Below are positions 27,601 to 39,600 of a stretch of DNA of 64,000 bases, in pieces; position 1 is the first letter of the stretch; each line of letters begins with the position of its first letter. The notes under the pieces were generated by a model. That model worked only from the letters and a program-made list of their open reading frames with translations. It was not told the origin of the DNA and ran no database searches. Position numbers and translations under genes: made by a program. This DNA comes from Tubulanus polymorphus (lineage: Eukaryota > Nemertea > Palaeonemertea > Tubulaniformes > Tubulanidae): assembly GCF_964204645.1 (NCBI RefSeq), contig NC_134031.1:17667307-17731306 (forward strand), in the 5' to 3' direction.

Positions 27601-30600
27601 TAAAAGCGTCTAACTTCTCGTTAGGGATAAATGAACTAATTTACATATACCGAGCGATGAAACTCAGTGCTTAAAATAATCACTTCTGATGATCGATGAT
27701 AATACACTCGTCCTCGATGTCAATAGAGAATTTTCGGCATAAAATTGATGAAACAAGATGATCGTAGCAAGGGATTCTAATGACTTTCAGTTTGTTTGGC
27801 ATTTGGAAACGATATTTCTGCAGCAATTCAACAAGCCTGAATTACACGCGGTCCATAAAACTGTTCGTAAAAATCGAGAACAATATCGCGAGGTTCTCAT
27901 TCGTCGTACGGGCGACCCGGTTTATATCGGTAGAAACCCTTCGCTGCCCGGGCATCGCTTCAGTTTATGAATCAGTTTCATGTGGCGATAATAATTGTCG
28001 GATCTGTTGAACGATTTATTACACATATTACACTGAAACGGTTTGTATCCGGAATGTATTCGCTCGTGTACGATACGCCGCGACTTGTTCTTGATCCATT
28101 TGCCGCAGTATCGACAATTGTGAGGGTTACCACTACTAGCCGGCCACTGATAATCAGACAGATGGTAGTCTAAAAAACAGCAAAAAAAACACATGTACTC
28201 GCGATTCAAGAAACAGATCGGTCTAAACCGCAGTTTAGGTCATCTCCACTAGTGTGGCGCTAGTGTTAAATACATTACTATTAGGGACGCCTGAACTGCG
28301 GTTGCTGCTATTTTTTTTCGAAAGGTTTAATTGGCTGTTTTTTCATATTGGACACCATTTTATCATAAAATCGGGGAAAAAAAATTAATTAAGAAAACTC
28401 ATCAATTAGGAAAAAGATACTTTCTTTTAATATTCAATAATGTTCACCTTGAATTAAATTACACAATGCACAATAATGAGTCAATATAAACAACACTTTA
28501 TATAATATATATATTTTCTTTCAGTTCCAAACCGGATTTTCAAATGCGATCAACCAGTGATTAAAACCCAAATCAAAATTGCGCGTGACTAAATTACGTG
28601 ACTAATAATCACTTGTCGCGATAATTACGATATTTACAATCATTTTATCTTTTCGCTCAAACGGAGAAAACGCTGTGAAATCATCGTTCAAATAATCAAT
28701 TACAATAGACTAAGCCTTATAAGGTACCAGTCAAAACACTCAAAACGATGATTTCAACTAAAATCTATTATCAACTCGTAAATGCTCGAATATTAAAACT
28801 CTTGATTAGATCGAATATGTACTCAGTTTACCCCACCTATACCACCGGTCAATGATTAAACACGAATTCTATTCTGAGTAAACAACTCATCTACTCGTCT
28901 ATCGATTTCCAGAATAACTGTTTGCTAAACGGCAGCTGAACCGAGCAAAGGCATAATGCTATATAATTCATTCTGTTCAGTCTGATCAGTCATTGTCGAG
29001 GCAATTTGTCACTTCTGATCTAAATCGTACGGTATATAATTCCAATATAGGATCGTCGGAAAATTCTTCGCCCAGCTGCTTGAAAAATTGTTGTTGAAGT
29101 TAACCATCAGAGGCTGCAGTTGCTAAAAATTTGGTTAGAGTTAACCAGTGGATAGTTGACTTGACATAATAACGATGAACCTTTAATTGTTACTATGGTA
29201 TTAATCCGCTGGTTATCTTTGACCAACTTTTAAGCAATTGCCGCCCCTGATCAATTCGATTGCAACCACACAATTCTATTTGTAGATAACTGGCTGACAA
29301 ATACCATAGTAACAACTGGCCCCTGCTGACATGCTCATCCAACTCTAGGAGTTTACTACTATTCCATATGAAAAACTGAACAGCAGGAATTCTGCGCGAT
29401 CATTTGAAAATAAAAACTTTCAGCATGATTGTGGCTTCAATAATGATCCGTCGATTGATAATGATCGGCCGATTGATCCATGTGAACGTTACGTTTATGA
29501 CGATACAGATTGTTCGATTGACTGAACTGTCGATGGCAGACGTCGCATTCGTACGGACGGAGACCGAGGTGAACGCGTTCGTGTTTCAGACGATCGGCGT
29601 CCGACCGACTGACTTTGCCGCAATATTGACACACGTACTCTTTCGATATGCGAAAAGTCGGGAACCGCGCCACGAGGGGAACATCCGCCGCGCCGACCGA
29701 CGAGCCTGAAAAAATCAATGTACGTACGATGAGCAAAATACTTTAAAATCGGTCGGCAATATTTCATTTTTTATCAGTTTTCAGGCTCCAGTTCGACGCA
29801 TGCATAATTCGTATCGAGAATATATTATCAATTTAGTTGTTCATCGTCGTAGTTCATTTTTCGATGTCCAACTGTTTTGATTATTGGTCCCTCGAGGCGT
29901 TTAGAGCACCGCTACGTTACATAATAAGTGGTCATTGAGCTGTGCTTACGAACGAACGAAGGAGAAAATCTTAATTTGCGCACGTTCTCGAGAACTCCAC
30001 AATAAAATTGTGTAAAGTATTCTAAAGAATTAAACGATGAAATCAATCGAAAACGTTCGTTTCTGACGAGGATTCAGTCGAATGCGAGTTGTTGGGTTTT
30101 ATTACGAAAGGGAAAATAAAATCGAAAATCTGCGTTGTTACTGGTTTATTTCATCGAATTGATTAAACCGACCGCGCGTTTTTCTCTAATTCACGTTATT
30201 TCGACATGTTCGCTCGTGTCGCGACAAATTGCTTTTGACGTTGAACGTTTTTCGACAGAATCGACACGCGTACGGCCGTACGCCCAAGTGGATATTCATA
30301 TGATTGTTTAGACCATTCGAATGTCGGAATCGTCGGCCGCAAACCTCACAACCAAACTTGCGTTCCATCGAATAAATCGGATTCGGACCGACAAAGTCAC
30401 CTCGCACCGTCAGATCACCCGACGTACCGATCATCAAACTGTGTCCTACAACAAACAAGGGGTAAACGATGAATGAATATCTGAATCATTAATCGTCAAG
30501 TTTCGCACGAGCATTCTGATTCATTCAGGGGATCTAAGCCGCTTTCAGTATTGAATGAGATGTCTTCCGAGATGTGAACGCGCGCTTCGATTTTTTCTAA

Positions 30601-33600
30601 TATCTTATTTCTCCTTCGATTCCATGCAATACGAACATGAACCATAACATTATTCCCAGCCTTTAAAAGATCAACTATTTAATGATCAACTACCGAACTA
30701 AAGTAGCAATCTGTTTAAGTACATCAAAAAATTGATGTACAGCCACAGTAATAGATACAAATAAACTAAGGTTTTTTTTAGGTGTCACTGGTCCGACTGA
30801 TTTCTAAAATGTCCTTTGCGGTGACGTTGCATTGCACTGGATTGATTGAACGATTTCTCGCAGATATCGCATCGATGCGGACGAACGCCGAGGTGTATAT
30901 TCACGTGATTGCGCAATCCGGACGACGTCTGAAATCGTTTGCCGCACATTTCGCAGCCGAACTTCCGCGCCATCGAATACATCGGATTCGGAATCATGCC
31001 GTACGACGTCGAGTCTCCCGCGCTGCTTGGCGACCATCTCGTTCCTGCAACAAGCCAAAGTGAACAACCTATTAGACGTTAAATCAAAACTGCGAAGGAC
31101 ATCACATCTTTTTCCTGCTGAACACGCTGTTAAAACCAAAAGTATTTCAACATCAAAGTTTAAGAATTTTGCACCAGGTTTTATCGTCCACTATCAATGC
31201 TGAGTGAAAAGTGGGTTCAAGCCCAACTGGCTGCTTACAGTGTGCGGGCAACACTTCAAAGGCCCTGGTCCCGTGCGAGGTTAAATGAATGATCCAATTG
31301 GGTTAGGGTTAGTCTTGGGAAACCAAGATCCAAGCGACGTAAAGCCAAAAACAAACAAATTAGAGTCCGCAGATGAACTAGTTTTTTCATCATATCAAAA
31401 GCAATCACGATCGCGAAGAATTAATTGTACTCGACTGAATGCCGCCGTCGATTTTATTTGTCCTTAAAATGCCGCCTACGATGACATCGCATGTTGCTGG
31501 CCTGCGCAAACGCCATCCCACAAACATCGCACTTATACGGACGCAATCCGAGATGTATATTCATGTGATTGCGCAATCCCGATTTGTCGCGAAATCGTTT
31601 GCCGCAAATTTCGCAGCCAGCCTTCCGTTCCATCGAATACAGCGGATTAGGACAGATAGCGTACGTCGAGTCTCCATCTCCGCTCGCCGTAAATCCAATT
31701 TCTGTAACGAGCCAAAGTGAACAACCAATTAGATGAAACATCAAAACTGAAAAGGCCATCACATCTTTTCTCCATCGCGTATTGTGCAAGTTTTTTTTCA
31801 TGTCATAGTTTAAGAAAGAAAAACCCGCAGTTGCAAAAACTATCGTAATCGCGATCGCTTAATTACCAGTCGTATAATTAAGTTCGATGTTGTTATTGAT
31901 TAGATTTATCCTTAAAATGTCGTCGCCGATGACAACGCATGTTGCCCGATTCTGTAAACGTCATCTGACAAATATCGCACTGATACGGCCGTAAGCCGAG
32001 GTGTATGTTCATGTGATTGCGCAATTTTGTTCGGTCGGGAAATCGCTTGCCGCACATTTCGCAGCCGAACTTGCGTTCCATAGAATATATCGGATTAGGA
32101 CTCGTGTCATACGGCGAATCCCCGGCCCTCCCTGACGGTCCTCCAATTCCTGTAACAAGTCAAAGTGAAAGATGTCAAATCTAGTGCACACGATAGTAAC
32201 AAGAAAAACATCGAAACAAGAATTAGATCTTGCCCACGCACGCATATGTTTCTTTAGTTACCATGACATCGCGCACAGCAATTCATGTTTCACAACACCA
32301 GGCAGTTACAAGGCCGGCGAGAAGTTTCTGTTTCATATTTATACCATGCAGTATGCAATAGGCATCAGATCACAGTTAAAATGACTCCCGACATTTCCCC
32401 TTGAAGAAAGAGCTATTCGCGACAATAGGCTTCGGTCTCCGATGATTTCATGTATACTCAATACGCAACAAGACTGCCATAAATTACGAAGTCAAAATTT
32501 TTTTTGTGAACTCATAAACGTGTTATTTTATGTTGAACTCACCAGCAGAACTAGGAGTTTTATACAATACCGGTATATATGTTTTTTTAAAATGTATCTA
32601 TATTGTAATATTTACAAAAGGACAAATGAAATTTCTCACGGAGATTGAAACGGCACCGATTTAAAATGTCCTTTACGATGACGTTTCATCGCGCTCGATT
32701 GACTGAACGTTTTTTGGCAAATGTCACATATATAAGGACGCAATCCGAGATGTATATTCATGTGGTTGTTTAACCCATTCGAATGGCGGAATCGTCGGCC
32801 GCAAACCTCACAACCAAACTTGCGTTCCATCGAATAAATCGGATTAGGACCGACAAGGCCCTCTTGCGCGGTCGAATCGCCCAACGTACCGATCATCAAA
32901 CCGTATCCTACAACAACAAGGGGTAAACGATGAATATCTGAATTAATAATCGTCAAGTTTCGCACGAGCATTCCGATTCATTCAGGGGGATCTAAGCTGC
33001 TTTCAGTATTGAACGATATTCCGGAGATATGAGTGCGCACTTCATTTTTTTCATGCAGCTCATTTCACAAACTTCCTTTCCGTAGAAAAAAAATACGAAC
33101 AATCTATCTATCTCACGGAGGTTCTCACTGGACTAACGCGAACTTAAAATGTCCTTTGCGGTGGCGCAACATCGCGCTCGATTGACTGAACGACTTTTTA
33201 CAAATGTCGCATACATGCGGCCGCAATCCGAGGTGTATATTCATGTGATTGCGCAATCCACATTTGTCGCGGAACCGCTTGCCGCACATTTCGCAGCCAA
33301 ACTTGCGTTCCATCGAATATATCGGATTCGGATTGGGAATTATTCCGTACTGCGAGTCTCCCTCACTGCTCGCCGATCCTCCATTTCCTGTAACAAGCCA
33401 AAGTGAACAACCTGTTAGATCATCAACGTTGAACAAAAGGCAATTAGAAAGATATCTCGTCCCCGTGTTCTCTCCATACTTAAGCTTTGCTAACTCCATA
33501 ATGACAAAAGACTAAGACATAATTAACCGAGATTGATTATTAATATTAAACGCAAACTTGGTACATTTAATTTACACAGATGTATATTTAAAGCAGAACG

Positions 33601-36600
33601 AATGAAGTGTCTCGTATAGATCGTCAACTGGTTCGACGAACAGACATAAATGTTCCACGCGGCTAGTTGATGAGCCCCGCAAAAATGTACCATATGTCAT
33701 AAACATGGGCAACAAACTGATCCGCATGTAGTGTAAAATTGAGAATAACAAATTCTGCCACCATATATCTGCGCCTAAGAATAGATCTGGTTCGGTCAGA
33801 TACGATTATGCGAATCTCAGTTCGTAAGCCAGCAGAATAAACAACTATCCAAGCCAGGCAGGCATCTTTAAGCCTAGCGCACATCGACACTGCGATTGGA
33901 GACAACTAGTTGCAAGGCAGTTTTCGGCGCATGAGAGGAACTGGCTGGATACGATCAGTTCCTTGGATGTGTCGATGTGAGCGAGCTTACGATTGGTAAG
34001 CGTCGATCTATCTCCAGTTCCAGCCAGTTGCCCATGTTCTACTTTTGAGCAACTGGTTGTACTCAATCGCAGTCATATCCGTCGATGTGCGCGCTCTGGA
34101 TCTCGACGATCGACACGCGCCATGCAGTTGCTGCAACTGACCGGTTGTAACTAGATTTCGACGTGCGCGGGGTAATCGTTCGGTAGCAACTAGTTGTCTC
34201 CAATCGCAGTGTCGATGTGCGCTAGGCTTTAGTTCCTTCGTTGTACTATGTTTGTCTAAAACAACCCGAGCAAAAATTTTAGTTTTATCGTTCGAAACGT
34301 TATTAAGCACCGCTTTCTTCTTAAAGTGTCGCTAGCTGGTTCCGACGCGCAAATCCGCTACATCGTCATTATTTACGCGAAGTTCGCCTCTTCGCCGGTT
34401 TATCGTCGAAATGAAGCTTACGATGCCGCGACATCGTACCCGACTGTCCGAAAGACATTTGACAAATGTCGCACCGATACGGCCGCACGCCGAGATGCGA
34501 GTTCATGTGATCGTGCAAATGCGAACTGTAAAGAAACCGACGGCCGCAAATTTCGCAGCCGAATTTCCGTTGCATCGAGTATATCGGATTTGGACCGATA
34601 ATACGCCGCGAATCCTCCGCACTGGTCACCGAACGTCCATTTCCTGTAACAAGTCAAACAACCTTATTATACGTGATACCACAAAGACGTTTTCAGTTCA
34701 TCTCACTTATTGAAAACAGATCTCGGTTTAAGTTTTGGCGTCGATGTATTGAGCATGCTACACTTATTAATAGACCGAAAAAAAAAATCAAAATTTCCAC
34801 CAATCGCAAGAAGTTCATTTTCAAATCATGATCGGTCTTTAAAATGTCTCCTACGATGACGCGACATCGTACCGGACTGTCCGAACCACATTTCGCAGAT
34901 ATCGCATTGATACGGCCGCACGCCCAAATGCGAATTCATGTGATCGCGCAAATTCGAACTGTAACGAAATCGGTGGCCGCAAATTTCGCAGCCGAATTTA
35001 CGTTCCATCGAATATATCGGATTAGGAGCGATATCGCGACGTGAATCTTCAGCGGCGCTGCTCGACGGTCGTCCAATTCCTGTAACAAGCCAAAGTGAAC
35101 AACCTTATTATATTCGAAAGACGAAATTCGAAAAATGTCACACCTTTCAAGCTCCCTGCACTAGTTTTATTAGAGTTTTAAGGTTGTTTTTTTTAAATCA
35201 ATTATATCTCATGTTTGAAACAGTATATTTTTGTATAGAGTTCAATGTCGTCGCGATGTGTGTCAAAATGTCTCCTCTTAAATATTGCACTTATACACCT
35301 AGATACAAAACCAAATAATTACCGTATCTAGTTTTGTCACGAAATTGGCAGCCGCAAATTTCACAGCCAGCCTTCTGTTTGCAATGAATAAATGGGATTA
35401 AGGCGGATGTCTTATCATCCAATCACTGCAATAAGGCTAAGGATACAACTTCCCCTAGTTTATGGTATATTCATGGGGCAGATGGTAAAAATGTGTAATC
35501 GTGTCACGGACAAGACCTCCTTATAGCGAACGATATACATAAATTGATCGTAATCGATTAAATCAACAAAGATCAGTTAAAAAACGCTAACATTTTATTG
35601 AATTTTATAGAAAAGATCGTTATTCCTCGACGCATTCTTCCAAGTCGGATTTTGCCTCCAGTTTGTAAATTGTTTGAAATTTCATCCACGATATCTTTTT
35701 ACTGAAAATTACATCGCAACGTCGACATCAATTAAATTCAAACTATTCAATCAAAGTAGCACCTAGAAGGCACCGTTCAAATAAACTAGATGCGTCCTTT
35801 ATATCCGTGTTGGTATAAATGACAGGTTCAACTGTTATTTCTTTCTCACATTCTCCCAAAATGTAATCGCCTTAAGAGTTTGCGAAATGTTTGAACCGGT
35901 ATCCTCGATATTTCTTTTTTGTTTAAAGTAACACCGCGACATCGATAATAACTATACAATCAGCGCAGCACGCAGAGCGTTTAATAAAACTATACAATCA
36001 GCGCAGCACGCAGAGCGTTTAAAAAACTAGGCCGTGTTCCTTGCGTCGGTGCTGGTATAAATGACTGGTTTGACTAAACGTTCGACTGCACACCGTACAC
36101 GCGTACGGCCGCAAGCCGAGATGCATCGATAGATGATTACGCAATCCCGTACGACGATGAAAGTGCTTGCCGCAGATCTGACAGCCGTGCGGTCTCTTCT
36201 TAGCCAAAACAGCAGCAGCAGCAGCCGTAGCAGGGTTCACGAATATGTACCCTGCAAGGAAACGAGACTCTTGATGAGTACATTACAGTTGATTGCCGTT
36301 TGTACCGGTTGTTGGGATTTTATTTTCAGGAAGAGGGACATTGACGAATGTGGCGCCATCTATATGCTCAAGTGTTCGATCAAGTTACATCCGAAAGAGA
36401 ACGAACTAAAACTGATAGGAATGTTTTTTTCTTTCGGTTTCTCCGCAGCCAAACGAGTTACTTTAGGAAATGCAATTCCAGTCGATGGTCCTTCCGTTTG
36501 TGCCGATAAAGCGTGCTCGTTTGCGAATACGATTTGCCGCACAATTCGCAACGATGCAAACGCAAGCCTAAATGCATCGACAGGTGATTCTGCAAACCGG

Positions 36601-39600
36601 CGCGACGATGAAACCTCTGGCCGCAGATCGTGCACGCGTGTCGACGCCGCGGGTCTTCGTGCTCGGCGAGCAGCGCCGGCCGGCCGCGCTTTTTACCGAA
36701 CGGCTGGAAATTGTCGAACACGTCGAGAATATCTTGACCTAGAAATAGTCAAAGTTGAATACATCTTATCCACCGATAACTCGAAATACAATATTCTTAA
36801 TTAGAAAACATTCCTCAAGTGGATAGTTTAGTGTCTTACTATGACTCGGCACTTAAAACATTCGCTACACGTATATATCTATTCCGTCAACAAAATTAAC
36901 TCCGCGTCATTTGTCAAATTAGTTAAATCGTGAATTTTCGGAGTCGTATGTTATAAAAGTAACGTTTAGAAAATCAGTTTCACCTTCTGGTAAAACGGAT
37001 AAAATCTTTATAACTATTAACTCAAAATACGGGCTTTCAGGTCGACATTCTCTAGACTCCATAAATTATGCAGATGCCATTTCCTAAAGTTTACCTAAAC
37101 GCGTAAATTACAGCAACGACCAGAATATGAGAGACATTTTCTAATCTTTTTATTTATAGAATCTCAGATGACAAAAAATGAAACAAAATACAACGAAACG
37201 ACCGACACCTAAAAAACCAACGGACGCCGCGATCTTCACGAGTTACGCCGATGGGCAGCGGCGCGGACGCTTCATCCGTCGAAAAACTCTCCGCATACAA
37301 AATAAAACCAAAGACGAAAAATCTGCCAAACGGTCCCTCAATGTTTATCGATGAACGGTGCGCCGATGTCGATAAAGCGTGCCCGGCTGACTGAACCGTT
37401 TCGCGCATATATCGCACTGGTAGTTCTTCAAGCCGATGTGGATCAACAGGTGGCGCTTCAGGTCGCTGCTCTGGCGGAATTTCTTACAGCAAATGCTGCA
37501 CTGGTGTTGCTTCGAGTCGAAGTGCGTCGCCATGTGCCGCGTCGCGTTCGTTTTCCGTACCGTCTTGTGGCAAATCGAGCAGACGATGTACGTCACCTGC
37601 GTGTAGAATCGCAGCAGTTTGCCTCCTGCAACGATCAGAAGAAAAATTTCGATGATTACAAGATACATCCGATCATCCGATTCTCTTGACCACCGAAAAA
37701 AATCATCATCATCATCGTCATCATCATCATCATTCTTATCACCATCACACACGGCAAACACCAACACCAACTCCTCGGATACAAAAATCAACCCTAGATA
37801 CGTAAAACAACCACAACCGGGAGGGATCGAGGGAAAGTAGAAAATCCCGAAGAAAGTCGTTTACTAAAACCGTGACCCGATCCGTACGTGCAGGTTGAAA
37901 CCCTAGTTATACGCGAAAACGCGACTGACTTCTTATCACCCGAGAATGACGTTCTTACGGATACTTAACGATCGCCATGGCAACAACAACTAAGTCGAAG
38001 CTAGTGTATAATACGCCGCGAGTTTTTTCCGTTCGTTAATCCTTTCGCCGCTCTAATAATAATCTGATGCTGTATTCCAGATTCTCACGCGGCTTTCACT
38101 AATATCCGTACGGTATCGCGAACTGTCACCGCTAAAAATTCACTTATTCGGTTTGTTTTTTTTTTTTTAATCTACGAATGAGACGCGCGTGGGATACGAT
38201 TGTTTACTATTCGACGCACGCACTGAAAATTCAAATTCATTTCCAGCAGGAACAAAAACAAGAAAATCAAAACTACTGCATAATAATAAATATGTGTTCC
38301 TCGTATCGGGGATAAAAATTGTACGAGGCGCGATTCTATAAACGATGTTGAGAATCGAACCAGGGAATTCAAATCCATAATTCGACCCACAGGCTCAAGA
38401 CGTTTTCTCCTCCAAATCGATGGTCGATTTCTAATGTAATATTCCAAATTTTTTCAACGGCGTTTCATCGAACCCGATAACACTAAAACGACCCGCGTCC
38501 GCGGCCTGCGTCCGGTTTGTTGCAATTTTTATCCGCCGATACGATCGAGGTTCAGATGATAATGACGAAAACGCATGATTTTTCACCATGACAAATCATC
38601 ACTATTAAATCAGCAGAGAACGATATATAACGATTTGTCGATCGAACGATCAGCTATCAAATACTCACCTTCCCGCGCGCACACGTAAAACAGAGAGATC
38701 GAAACATTTCCCATTAAACTGAGATTAAGACTTCCGAGATAGGATAGTGTGAGCGCCATCAAACATACAGCGTTCTTACTCGCGATAACTAATTGTAAAC
38801 TGGTGATTATTATAAAAATATTTGTCTAATGCTTAAGTTTTTCCTCCAGTTTATTCATCACACAGTAGGAGTAATCACGTATGTAAGTTAATATCTTGAT
38901 AGCTGATGGTTCGCTTAAAAAAGGGTCTACGACAGCAATATTTGCGCTTTATCGAAAATACCAGCTCGGTGAAATCGCATTAATGAAAATACCACGTCAA
39001 TTAAGTCTTAGTTCCCGAGATGCGAATCAATTTTGGATTTCGATTTTCTTTTAGATACCGAACAGATATTGCTTTCTGATAGACCGCTATACGGCTCTTG
39101 TACGCTTATCCAGAATCAGACAAAATGATATTTAATAGAATTACTTTCTTTCGATCATTCGAGCAAAATATGCAATATCAGAAGATTCGCGCTTGTTCCG
39201 ACCATAAGATTGATTCTCATGGAATGGATGCATTTTCAATTATCTGATAGGCGTACACCAGACCATATCGTACAGATTCCAGAACAACCTTAAGATCAGA
39301 TTTCAATCCCACTGAGTGTCATGTCATTTACAATTTCAGCTCCATGGAATTCCATCAATGGTCTCAGCTGTGTGAAACATTCTTACGGTAACAAACTTCT
39401 GCGCAATGTTTAAAGATTAGACTTTCCACTGCACTCATCGAACAAACTCATTTTAAGTGGATATGGCCCTAGTATTTTGAAACTCCAAACATGGTTCCCA
39501 CAGTAGTATGAATTCAAAATTCCCAAGTTTTTCCCAAGTATTTCATGGGTGATTTTTCAATTTTCCCAAATGGAAATGAACACATCGTCATTCAACAGTC

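Noticed and set aside
36133-36804. 223-codon plus-strand ORF across finger exons 3 and 2
   Set aside because: It is antisense to two clear zinc-finger exons and has no domain of its own.
12346-37625. Each finger ORF as a separate single-exon gene with its own ATG
   Set aside because: Several have no ATG before the fingers, and all have an acceptor in the same phase just upstream, so they are 3' exons of one gene.
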